Assembly: GCA_041178545.1 (NCBI GenBank)
Contig: JBEGVB010000129.1
Coordinates: forward strand, 1-39,273
Direction of reading: 5' to 3'
Length of the DNA stretch: 39,273 nucleotides
From: JBEATZ01 sp041178545
GTDB taxonomy: Bacteria; Planctomycetota; UBA1135; UBA2386
Part shown: piece after piece, positions 16,870 through 23,545 of the stretch
How the letters are laid out: the number at the start of each line of letters is the position of its first letter
Numbering within the stretch: the first letter of the stretch is position 1
Made by a program: the position numbers and the translations under genes
Notes under the pieces: model-generated
What the model saw: only the letters and a program-made list of their open reading frames with translations
Database searches by the model: none
What the model was told of the DNA's origin: nothing

Positions 16870-18348
16870 ATGAACCCCTACGAACTCGCCTCTCTCGCGA
16901 TGACCCGTCGCCGGTTCCTCGGCGGCTCGGCCTCCTCCATGAGCGCAGCCCTCGGCACCACGGCGCTGGCCTCGCTGCTGGGCAAGGGCGGCACCGCAAC
17001 CACGAACCCCCTTGCCGCGAGCGGTGGCTCGCAGCCGGTGGCCGCACCCCACTTCCGGCCGCGCGCCAAGCGCGTGATCTACCTCCACATGGAGGGCGGG
17101 CCAAGCCAGATCGACACGTGGGACCACAAGCCCCAGTTGCGCGACCGGTTCGACCAGGACCTGCCCGACTCGGTGCGCAACGGCCAACGCCTCACGGGCA
17201 TGACCAGCGGCCAGTCGCGCTTCCCGGTGGCGCCCTCGGCCTTCCGCTTCACGCGCTACCGCAACAACCAGGACGGCGCGTGGATCAGCGAGCTGTTCCC
17301 CCACCTCGGCAGCGTGGCCCACGAGATGTGCATCGTGAACTCGATGCACACCGACGCCATCAACCACGAGCCTGCCATCACGTTCATCCAGACCGGCAAC
17401 CAGCAGCCCGGCAGGCCGTCGATGGGCTCGTGGATCAGCTACGGGCTCGGCAGCGGCAACGCCAACCTGCCCTCCTTCGTGGTGCTCATCACGCAGGGCT
17501 TCGGCAACATGCAGGCCCTCTCGGCGCGTTTCTGGGGCTCGGGCTTCCTGCCCAGCGACCACCAGGGCTGTCGCATGCGCAGCAGCGGCGACCCCGTGCT
17601 GTACCTCAAGGACCCGCCCGGCGTGGAGCGGACGGACCGCCGCCGCATGCTGGACCTCGTGGGTGCCCTCAACCAGGTCGAGCGGGAACGTTCCCTCGAC
17701 CCCGAGTTGGTCGCACGTGTCGCACAGCAGGAGATGGCGTTCCGCATGCAGATGTCGGTGCCAGAGCTCACCGACCTCACGAACGAGGACGAGAAGACCC
17801 TGGAGCTGTACGGCAGCGAGGTGCGCAAGCCCGGCACGTTTGCCTCCAGCTGCCTCCTCGCGCGCAGGCTCTGCGAGCGCGGTGTCCGCTTCATCCAGCT
17901 CTACATGCGCGGCTGGGACCAGCACGGCAACCTGCCCAACGAGATGCGCACCCAGGCCAAGGCCATCGACCAGCCGATCGCGGCGCTGATCAAGGACCTG
18001 CGCCGACGCGGCCTGCTCGACGACACGCTCGTGCTGTGGGGCGGTGAGTTCGGCCGCACGGTGTACAGCCAGGGCGCACTCAGCCGGACCAACTACGGCC
18101 GCGACCACCACCCGCGCTGCTACTCCATCTGGATGGCTGGCGGCGGCATCCGTCCCGGCATCACCTACGGCAAGACCGACGACTTCAGCTACAACATCGT
18201 CGAGAACCCCGTGTCGGTGCACGACCTGCACGCGACCATGTTGCACCTGCTCGGCTTCGACCACGAGCGCCTCACGTACCGCCACATGGGCCGCGACTTC
18301 CGCCTGACGGACGTCTTCGGCAGGGTCGTCCCGGACCTGATCGCCTGA
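16870..18348 (+). CDS. DUF1501 Tat-exported protein
   Basis: A 492-residue protein with a twin-arginine signal (TRRRFLGG near residue 14, then a small-residue hydrophobic stretch to about 40). The body has the DUF1501 pattern, distantly related to the alkaline phosphatase/sulfatase fold: YLHMEGGPSQIDTWDHKP, VNSMHTDAINHEPA, QLYMRGWDQHGN, LVLWGGEFGRT and GRDHHPRCYSIWMAGGG. The conserved Asp, His and Glu in these blocks are candidate metal ligands. The ATG at 16870 is 7 nt after the PSD1 stop and has an SD (GAGGA, 16861-16865) that overlaps that stop, so the two are cotranslated. PSD1-DUF1501 pairs are a planctomycete hallmark whose substrate is not established. Tat export means it folds, perhaps with a metal, in the cytoplasm. 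Confidence 0.93.
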   Translation: MNPYELASLAMTRRRFLGGSASSMSAALGTTALASLLGKGGTATTNPLAASGGSQPVAAPHFRPRAKRVIYLHMEGGPSQIDTWDHKPQLRDRFDQDLPDSVRNGQRLTGMTSGQSRFPVAPSAFRFTRYRNNQDGAWISELFPHLGSVAHEMCIVNSMHTDAINHEPAITFIQTGNQQPGRPSMGSWISYGLGSGNANLPSFVVLITQGFGNMQALSARFWGSGFLPSDHQGCRMRSSGDPVLYLKDPPGVERTDRRRMLDLVGALNQVERERSLDPELVARVAQQEMAFRMQMSVPELTDLTNEDEKTLELYGSEVRKPGTFASSCLLARRLCERGVRFIQLYMRGWDQHGNLPNEMRTQAKAIDQPIAALIKDLRRRGLLDDTLVLWGGEFGRTVYSQGALSRTNYGRDHHPRCYSIWMAGGGIRPGITYGKTDDFSYNIVENPVSVHDLHATMLHLLGFDHERLTYRHMGRDFRLTDVFGRVVPDLIA

Positions 18349-18376
18349 TGCCCCTGCTGCTCGAGACCCCACTCGC

Positions 18377-19921
18377 ATGACCTCTCCCTGGATCGAACTC
18401 CTGGGCCGGCTGCACCCGGCCCTCCTCCACCTGCCCATCGGCCTCTGGGTCGGCATCGGCGTGCTCGAGTACGGCTCCGTGCTCACCCGCCGTGCGGTGC
18501 CCGCCGGTGCAGTCAGCACGCTTGCATGGCTCGCGGCACTCACCGGCATCGGTGCCGGTGTGTCGGGCTGGGTACTCGGCGGCAGCGGCGAGTACGCGGG
18601 CGAGCTGCTGGAGTCCCACAAGTGGTTCGGCGTCGGCACCACGGCACTCGGTCTCGTTGCCGCGCTGGTGTCGCACCGCCCCGGCCGCGCGTTCTTCCGC
18701 CTCGCACTGCTGGCCACGCTCGGGGTCGGCGCATGGGGCGGCCACCTCGGCGGCAGCCTGACCCACGGCACCGACTTCCTCCAGCAGCCGATCGCACGGA
18801 TCCTGCAGGGCGGGGACGAACCGCACGAGGCGGAGGAGTCGCCGTCCGACGCATCGACCTACGCTGCCGTCGTCGCACCCATCCTCGAACGCACCTGCAC
18901 CTCCTGCCACGGCGAGACCAAGCAGAAGGGCGGCCTGTCGCTGCACACCAAGGAAGCGATCCTCGCAGGCGGTGACACGGGGCCGTCGATCGAGCCCGGC
19001 AACGCCAAGGCGAGCCTGTTGGTCGAACGCATGCACCTTCCGCTCGAGGACGAGGACCGCATGCCGCCCGAGGGCAAGCCCCAGCCCAGCGCGCAGGAGA
19101 TCGCCGCCCTGGAGAAGTGGATCGACGCAGGAGCGCCGTTCGAGGGCAAGGTGGCCGGCATCGACCGGCCGTCCGACGTGGTCGCCGAACCAGTCATCGA
19201 CCACTCCGCGCCGGTGACGCCCGCAAGTGGTGAGGCAGTGGCCGCCCTGCGCACCAACCTGGTGCACGTCCAGCGCATCACCGAGGGCGCGCCCCAGCTC
19301 TGGATCGACTTCAGTGCCACCGCGGCCACCGTGGACGACACCATGGCCCGCAAGCTGCTCGAGCCGGTCGTCCGCCAGGTAGGAGAACTCGGGTTGTCGC
19401 GGGCCGCCGTCACAGACCGGTTGATGCCGATGTTCGCCCGCATGAGCAGCCTGCGCCGACTCGACCTGCGCCAGACCGCGGTCGGCTCCGATGGCATCGA
19501 GGAACTCGTCCAGCTGCCGAAGCTGGAGGAACTCGTCCTGGTACAGACCAAGGTCGACGATGCCGTGGTCGAGAGCCTGCTCGCCATGCCTGCGCTCCAG
19601 CGCGTGTTCCTGTGGAACACCAAGCTCACGCCCGAGGCACTAGGACGACTGCGCGAGCAGCGGCCCACGCTGCGGGTCGAGACCGGCGAGGCAGCCGAGA
19701 CCAACGCCCTCGAGGTGGAGCCCCCGCCGCCCGGCACCGCACCCGCGGCACCGGCACCCGCGGGCCTGAAGCCCGTCAACGACGTGTGCCCGGTCTCCGG
19801 CACCGCGGTCGACGCCCAGTTCTCCGTGGTGCACGACGGCAAGGTGGTGGGCTTCTGCTGCCCGAACTGCCCGAAGACCTTCTGGACGGACCCGGCCAAG
19901 TACCCGGTCAAGGCGCGCTGA
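18377..19921 (+). CDS. Membrane protein: DUF2231-like, CxxCH cytochrome-type, LRR-like and YHS-like domains
   Basis: A 514-residue mosaic. Residues 1-125 form a DUF2231-like module with four membrane helices (HPALLHLPIGLWVGIGVLEY, then segments near 42-65, 78-96 and 105-122). Residues about 155-260 are a planctomycete PSC1-type cytochrome domain with CTSCH (Cys174, Cys177, His178) and the usual DRMPPEGKPQPS stretch. Residues about 300-420 contain leucine-rich units (MSSLRRLDLRQTAV, LPKLEELVLVQTKV, MPALQRVFLWNTKL). An Ala/Pro linker leads to a C-terminal YHS/TRASH-like domain from Cys471 (VCPVSGTAV ... GFCCPNCPKTF), which in relatives binds heavy metals. It starts 28 nt after DUF1501 and should sit in the inner membrane. 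A haem- and metal-dependent redox role beside PSD1 and DUF1501 is plausible but unproven. Confidence 0.87.
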   Translation: MTSPWIELLGRLHPALLHLPIGLWVGIGVLEYGSVLTRRAVPAGAVSTLAWLAALTGIGAGVSGWVLGGSGEYAGELLESHKWFGVGTTALGLVAALVSHRPGRAFFRLALLATLGVGAWGGHLGGSLTHGTDFLQQPIARILQGGDEPHEAEESPSDASTYAAVVAPILERTCTSCHGETKQKGGLSLHTKEAILAGGDTGPSIEPGNAKASLLVERMHLPLEDEDRMPPEGKPQPSAQEIAALEKWIDAGAPFEGKVAGIDRPSDVVAEPVIDHSAPVTPASGEAVAALRTNLVHVQRITEGAPQLWIDFSATAATVDDTMARKLLEPVVRQVGELGLSRAAVTDRLMPMFARMSSLRRLDLRQTAVGSDGIEELVQLPKLEELVLVQTKVDDAVVESLLAMPALQRVFLWNTKLTPEALGRLREQRPTLRVETGEAAETNALEVEPPPPGTAPAAPAPAGLKPVNDVCPVSGTAVDAQFSVVHDGKVVGFCCPNCPKTFWTDPAKYPVKAR

Positions 19922-19957
19922 TCCGGCGCGTCGACACCGCAACAGCGTCCGACCCGC

Positions 19958-20752
19958 TCAACGCCAGCGCAGGCCGCGCGCGGCAACGGCGCGGCGCAGT
20001 TTCGGGTCGAGCCGCTGCCACGCCTCGCGGCATGCCTGCCGGTCGAGGCCGAGCCCGCGCAGGAAGCGCATGCGGTCGGCGGCGGTGCACGGCACGGGCA
20101 GTCGTGCACGGTGCTTCCAGAGGTAGCGCGCCATGCGCACCAACATCGCATCGGTCTGGCGCGGGGTCAGGGACGTGCGCAGCTTTGCCTTGTCGAGGTC
20201 GACGAGCACGGCACGGATGCGGTCGCCGCGGCGCGACACGAGCAGGTTGTCTGGGTGCAGGTCGGGATGGTCGAGGCCGGCGGAGAACGCGAGCCGCACT
20301 GCCACGGCCGCGGCCTCGACCGCCCAGCTGCGGTCCTGCGGGTTCGCAGCGGCAAACGCCGGGAGCGGCAGTGCCCCTGCCTCCAGCTCGGTGAACAACC
20401 GCAGCTGCCAGAACGCCCCCTTGCGGCGTGCGACGGCAGCAAGCGGGGTCACCACCGGCACACCGCGCTGGCGCATGGCCACGAGGGCGGTCAGTTCACC
20501 GTGCACGCGCGAGGGCCCCGGGTAGCGGTCGCCCAGCAGCCCTGCGAGGGCGCCGCCGCGGCGCAGCGGGCGCACGACGGCCACGAGCCCCGGTGCAAGT
20601 TCCATGGTGCCGACGCCACCGCGTCCCTTGGCACCCGACATGGCCGCCACGGGCTCCCAGAAACGGTCCAACGGCAGCGCGGCAAGGTCCTCGCGCACCC
20701 AGGCGATGCCGCCAGGTTCCTTCCGCTCGACGAATCCGTCCACCGTGCGCAC
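19958..20752 (-). CDS. LPS core (Kdo) kinase-like protein, KdkA/WaaP family
   Basis: 264 residues from GTG 20752. The protein-kinase-like fold of the lipopolysaccharide kinases is visible: GVGTMELAPGLVAVVRPLRRGG near residue 45, RVHGELTALVAMRQRGVPVVTP, catalytic DHPDLHPDNLLV and metal-binding VLVDLDKAKLR. KdkA phosphorylates the Kdo sugar of LPS on the cytoplasmic face of the inner membrane; whether this organism makes Kdo is not shown here. The GTG is chosen because a TATCAT element lies 6 nt upstream and because the family similarity begins after it. It is divergent from a GT9 gene by only 41 bp, supporting an envelope-sugar role. It is convergent with the DUF2231 gene (36-nt gap). Confidence 0.82.
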   Translation of the reverse strand: MRTVDGFVERKEPGGIAWVREDLAALPLDRFWEPVAAMSGAKGRGGVGTMELAPGLVAVVRPLRRGGALAGLLGDRYPGPSRVHGELTALVAMRQRGVPVVTPLAAVARRKGAFWQLRLFTELEAGALPLPAFAAANPQDRSWAVEAAAVAVRLAFSAGLDHPDLHPDNLLVSRRGDRIRAVLVDLDKAKLRTSLTPRQTDAMLVRMARYLWKHRARLPVPCTAADRMRFLRGLGLDRQACREAWQRLDPKLRRAVAARGLRWR

Positions 20753-20758
20753 GGACGG

Positions 20759-20764
20759 ATGATA
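20759..20764 (-). promoter_or_regulatory. -10 element TATCAT of the KdkA-like gene (leaderless)
   Basis: On the minus strand TATCAT (5/6 match to TATAAT) lies 6 nt before the GTG at 20752. No SD fits in that space. Confidence 0.5.
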
Positions 20765-20780
20765 AGGCGCGCGCAGCGGA

Positions 20781-20786
20781 TAACCT
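20781..20786 (+). promoter_or_regulatory. -10 element TAACCT of the GT9 gene (leaderless)
   Basis: TAACCT lies 7 nt before the ATG at 20794, with no SD. It sits back-to-back with the TATCAT element, 16 bp apart. Confidence 0.45.
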
Positions 20787-20793
20787 CCTGCGG

Positions 20794-21837
20794 ATGCCCA
20801 CGAGCGAACCGGTCTCGAACGCACTGCTGCCACCGGGCGGCAGGGTGCTCGTGGTCCGCCTGTCGGCGCTGGGCGACGTGCTCTTCGCACTGGAGACGGT
20901 GGCTGCCCTCAAGGCCGCGCGGCCGGACGTGGCCGTGGACTTCCTCGTGGCGGACTCGTTTGCCGCGCTCCTCGCGGGCCACCCACAGCTGGACCGCGTG
21001 GTCGTGTGGCCGCGCAAGCGCATCGGCCGACTGCCTGCCGCCGTGCGGGAACTCCGACGGGTCCGCTACGACCTGGCCCTCGACCTGCACGGCATCCTCA
21101 AGAGTTCGGTCCCGCTGGCCCTGGCCCGGGCGCGGCTCAAGGTGGGCTTCGCGCCGCCCGGCAGCCGCGAGGGGAGCCACTGGTTCCACCACCGCTCGAT
21201 CCCGCTGCCGACACCGCTGCCGCACCGCGCCGACCGTGGGTTGCTGTTGCTGGCGGCACTGGGCATCCCGGTCGCGGACACGCAGCCGCGGCTCGACGCG
21301 GTGGAACCGCCGCCGGGCCCCCTCGATGCCCTGCCCACGCCACGGGTCCTGCTGCACCCCGGCACCTCCGCCTTCGCCGCCTTCAAGCGCTGGCCCGCAG
21401 ACCGTCATGCCGAGCTGGCCCGCAGGCTCCTCGCGCGCGGCATCGGCGTTGCCGTGAGCCATGGCCCCGGCGAGCGCGAACTCGTCGAGCCGGTGCTTCG
21501 GGCTGCGCCGGGCGCCCACGACCTCGACGGCACACGGCTGGGGCTGCGCGGCCTGGCAGGCGCGATGCGCCGCTTCGACGTCGTGGTGGCTGCCGACACC
21601 GGCCCGCTCCACCTCGCGTGCGCGATGGGTGCCTCGGCAGTGGCCCTGTTCGGCCCCAAGGACACCGCCAAGTACGGCCCTCGCAGCCACGGCACCGCTC
21701 GCAACGTGGTGCTGCACGCCGACGTGCCGTGCCGTCCGTGCACGCGACGCGACTGCGCGACACCGCAGTGCGTGCTGGGCATCAGCGTCGACGAGGCCGA
21801 GCAGGCCGTGATGCAGCTGCTGGAGGCACGGTCGTGA
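20794..21837 (+). CDS. Glycosyltransferase family 9 (heptosyltransferase-like)
   Basis: 347 residues, cytoplasmic or membrane-peripheral GT-B enzyme. Typical GT9 features are the N-terminal VLVVRLSALGDVLFALETVAAL, DLALDLHGILKSSVPL, LLHPGTSAFAAFKRWP (donor site), DVVVAADTGPLHLACAMGASAVALFGPKD and a closing cysteine cluster (PCRPCTRRDCATPQC). GT9 enzymes add heptose from ADP-heptose to the LPS inner core. The exact sugar here is unknown, so no gene symbol is given. The stop TGA overlaps the GTG of the next gene (GTGA), so the two are translationally coupled. The divergent KdkA-like kinase supports a core-oligosaccharide pathway. Confidence 0.9.
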   Translation: MPTSEPVSNALLPPGGRVLVVRLSALGDVLFALETVAALKAARPDVAVDFLVADSFAALLAGHPQLDRVVVWPRKRIGRLPAAVRELRRVRYDLALDLHGILKSSVPLALARARLKVGFAPPGSREGSHWFHHRSIPLPTPLPHRADRGLLLLAALGIPVADTQPRLDAVEPPPGPLDALPTPRVLLHPGTSAFAAFKRWPADRHAELARRLLARGIGVAVSHGPGERELVEPVLRAAPGAHDLDGTRLGLRGLAGAMRRFDVVVAADTGPLHLACAMGASAVALFGPKDTAKYGPRSHGTARNVVLHADVPCRPCTRRDCATPQCVLGISVDEAEQAVMQLLEARS

Positions 21838-22283
21838 AGCCGGTCCCCACCACCGTGGTCCGCCACGCAAAGGAACGCATCGCGAAGTGTTCGTTGCGCT
21901 TCCTGCACGAGCGTCCCGAGATGACCTTCCTGCGCGCACGACCGGGGTTCCGGTTCGACGCCACGGGATTCACGCTCCTTGCCGTCGACGCTCCCCCGCT
22001 CTCCACGGCCGACGCAGGCCGTCCACTGCTGCTGCTCGACAGCACGTGGCGCTGGCTGCCGCAGCTGATGGCATGCGTCACCGGCACGCCCGTGCTGCGT
22101 TCGATCCCCGGCGACGTGCACACCGCCTACCCGCGCGTGAGCAAGGTGTTCGAGGACCCTGCTGCCGGGCTCGCGTCCATCGAGGCGCTCTACCTCGCGC
22201 GCAAGCTGCTGGGCGACGACGACCCGTCGTTGCTCGACGGCTACCACTGGAAGGACGCGTTCCTCGCTTCCCTGGGTGCCTGA
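21834..22283 (+). CDS. TDD-superfamily (Tsr3/DTW-like) RNA aminocarboxypropyltransferase homologue
   Basis: 149 residues, starting at a GTG that overlaps the GT9 stop. The pattern LSTADAGRPLLLLDSTWRW resembles the Asp-x-Thr-Trp motif of DTW proteins, and the second half (VLRSIP, TAYPRVSKVF, GLASIEALYLARKLLG, LLDGYHWKDAFL) matches the Ser/Thr-x-Glu-Ala helix and the terminal helix of Tsr3 and DTW enzymes. These transfer the 3-amino-3-carboxypropyl group of S-adenosylmethionine to a uridine in rRNA or tRNA. No zinc-binding Cys cluster, common in DTW proteins, is seen. The assignment rests on short motifs, so a distant paralogue of unknown target is possible. Its coupling to a sugar transferase is unexpected. 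The stop is 6 nt from that of the convergent WecG gene. Confidence 0.6.
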   Translation: MKPVPTTVVRHAKERIAKCSLRFLHERPEMTFLRARPGFRFDATGFTLLAVDAPPLSTADAGRPLLLLDSTWRWLPQLMACVTGTPVLRSIPGDVHTAYPRVSKVFEDPAAGLASIEALYLARKLLGDDDPSLLDGYHWKDAFLASLGA

Positions 22284-22289
22284 GGGCAC

Positions 22290-23099
22290 TCAGGTTGCCT
22301 GGGTGCGGCCGCGGACGCGGCGCACGAGGCAGGCTGGCAGGAGCCGCAGGGCGAAGGGGATGCCGTCCACGAGGTACCGTCGTGCAAGCCGCCGCGGCTC
22401 CTGCGCCAGACGGTGCACCCACTCCAGCCCACACGCGCGCATCCAGCGCGGGGCACGGCGCACGGCACCCGTCACGAAGCTGAAGCTGATGCCGACGCCG
22501 ACCCACCAGGCACACGGCAGCAGGGGCTTGAGCTCGTGCACCAGTCGTTCCTGCTTGGGGGAGCCGAGGGCCACGTAGACGAGGTCGGGATGCGCGGCCA
22601 CCAGCGCGTCGCGCAGGGCCTGCATCGCAGCCGGATCCCGCTCGAAGCCCGGCGCAGGACATGCGGTGCCCGCCACCACGAGCCCGGGGTGTGCTGCAAC
22701 GAGCATGCGACCCGCGGCCTCCGCGGTGCCTGGGTCGCCGCCCAGCAGGAACAGCCTGCGGCCACTGCGCGCGAGCCCTGCTGCGAGGTCGTGGGTCAGG
22801 TCCGAGCCCGCCACGCGTTCGGGCAGCGGCGTGCCCTGCAGCCATGCGGCCCAGACCAGCGGCATGCCGTCGGCAACGTGCAGCCTTGCACCGTCGTAGA
22901 CCGCACGGAACCCTGCGTCGCGCTGGAGCCGGCGCAGGTGGTCGAGGTTGGGCGTGACGAGGGCGCCGCCGCGGCCCGCGGCAAGCTCGGCCATGACGAA
23001 CTCCACGCACTGGGCACGCGTCACGGCATGCAGCCGCAGCCCCGGCAGGCAGACGGTGGGCAGCAGGTCGGCCGGGTCGGGCTGCGCAGGGTGCGCCAT
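22290..23099 (-). CDS. WecG/TagA/CpsF-family glycosyltransferase
   Basis: 269 residues. The family blocks are present: GALVTPNLDHLRRLQRD, VADGMPLVWAAWLQGTPLPERVAGSDL, LFLLGGDPGTAEAA, VYVALGSPKQERLVHEL and GVGISFSFVTGAVRRAPRW. Members transfer ManNAc-type sugars from UDP-sugars to lipid-linked acceptors at the inner membrane, for cell-surface polysaccharide or teichoic-type polymers. The C-terminal EWVHRLAQEPRRLARRYL tail is typical. The ATG at 23099 has no SD; CACACT lies 7 nt upstream. It adds to the envelope sugar cluster that starts with the KdkA-like kinase. Confidence 0.9.
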   Translation of the reverse strand: MAHPAQPDPADLLPTVCLPGLRLHAVTRAQCVEFVMAELAAGRGGALVTPNLDHLRRLQRDAGFRAVYDGARLHVADGMPLVWAAWLQGTPLPERVAGSDLTHDLAAGLARSGRRLFLLGGDPGTAEAAGRMLVAAHPGLVVAGTACPAPGFERDPAAMQALRDALVAAHPDLVYVALGSPKQERLVHELKPLLPCAWWVGVGISFSFVTGAVRRAPRWMRACGLEWVHRLAQEPRRLARRYLVDGIPFALRLLPACLVRRVRGRTQAT

Positions 23100-23106
23100 G
23101 CAGGCG

Positions 23107-23112
23107 AGTGTG
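23107..23112 (-). promoter_or_regulatory. Candidate -10 (CACACT) of the WecG-family gene
   Basis: CACACT lies 7 nt before the ATG at 23099. The first base differs from TANNNT. Confidence 0.3.
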
Positions 23113-23203
23113 CCCTGCCCGCGCTGGCAGGGGAAGGACTTGGCGCGCCAGTGGTCCCGCATCCTTCCAGCGGCACCGTGGTGCCTTTGCACGCGCCGTC
23201 TGG

Positions 23204-23209
23204 CATCCT
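23204..23209 (+). promoter_or_regulatory. Candidate -10 (CATCCT) of the symporter operon
   Basis: CATCCT lies 6 nt before the ATG at 23216, and the same hexamer serves as -10 in the PSD1 operon candidate. No SD is present. Confidence 0.3.
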
Positions 23210-23215
23210 GCAGCC

Positions 23216-23545
23216 ATGGCCCGCAAACCCCTGCCGGATGGTCTCGACGCGTCCGACCCGCGCGTCGTCGCTGCAACCGCTCGCTACTGGCGCAGCAACG
23301 TGCGCACCGTGCTCGTGCTGCTGGCGGTCTGGGCCGCAGTGGGTCTCGGCTGCGGCGTGCTGTTCGCCGAACCACTCAACTCGTACCACGTGGGCGGGTT
23401 CCCCCTCGGGTTCTGGTTCGCACAGCAGGGGGCGGTGCTCGGCTTCGTGCTGCTGGTGCTGGCCTACGCGCTCCTGATGGCACGACTCGACCGCAGGCAC
23501 CGTGCCGACCTCGAACGCATCGCGGCGGGGACGGACCACGCATGA
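23216..23545 (+). CDS. DUF4212 small subunit of a sodium/substrate symporter
   Basis: 109 residues with two membrane helices (about 32-54 and 69-91) and the DUF4212 pattern: ATARYWRSNVRTVLVLLAVWA, PLNSYHVGGFPLGFWFAQQG and a short basic tail with RLDRRHRADLER. DUF4212 proteins are nearly always encoded directly before a VC_2705-type SSS permease and are taken to be its small partner subunit. Here the next gene overlaps by 4 nt (ATGA), which supports a stoichiometric complex in the inner membrane. Confidence 0.9.
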   Translation: MARKPLPDGLDASDPRVVAATARYWRSNVRTVLVLLAVWAAVGLGCGVLFAEPLNSYHVGGFPLGFWFAQQGAVLGFVLLVLAYALLMARLDRRHRADLERIAAGTDHA

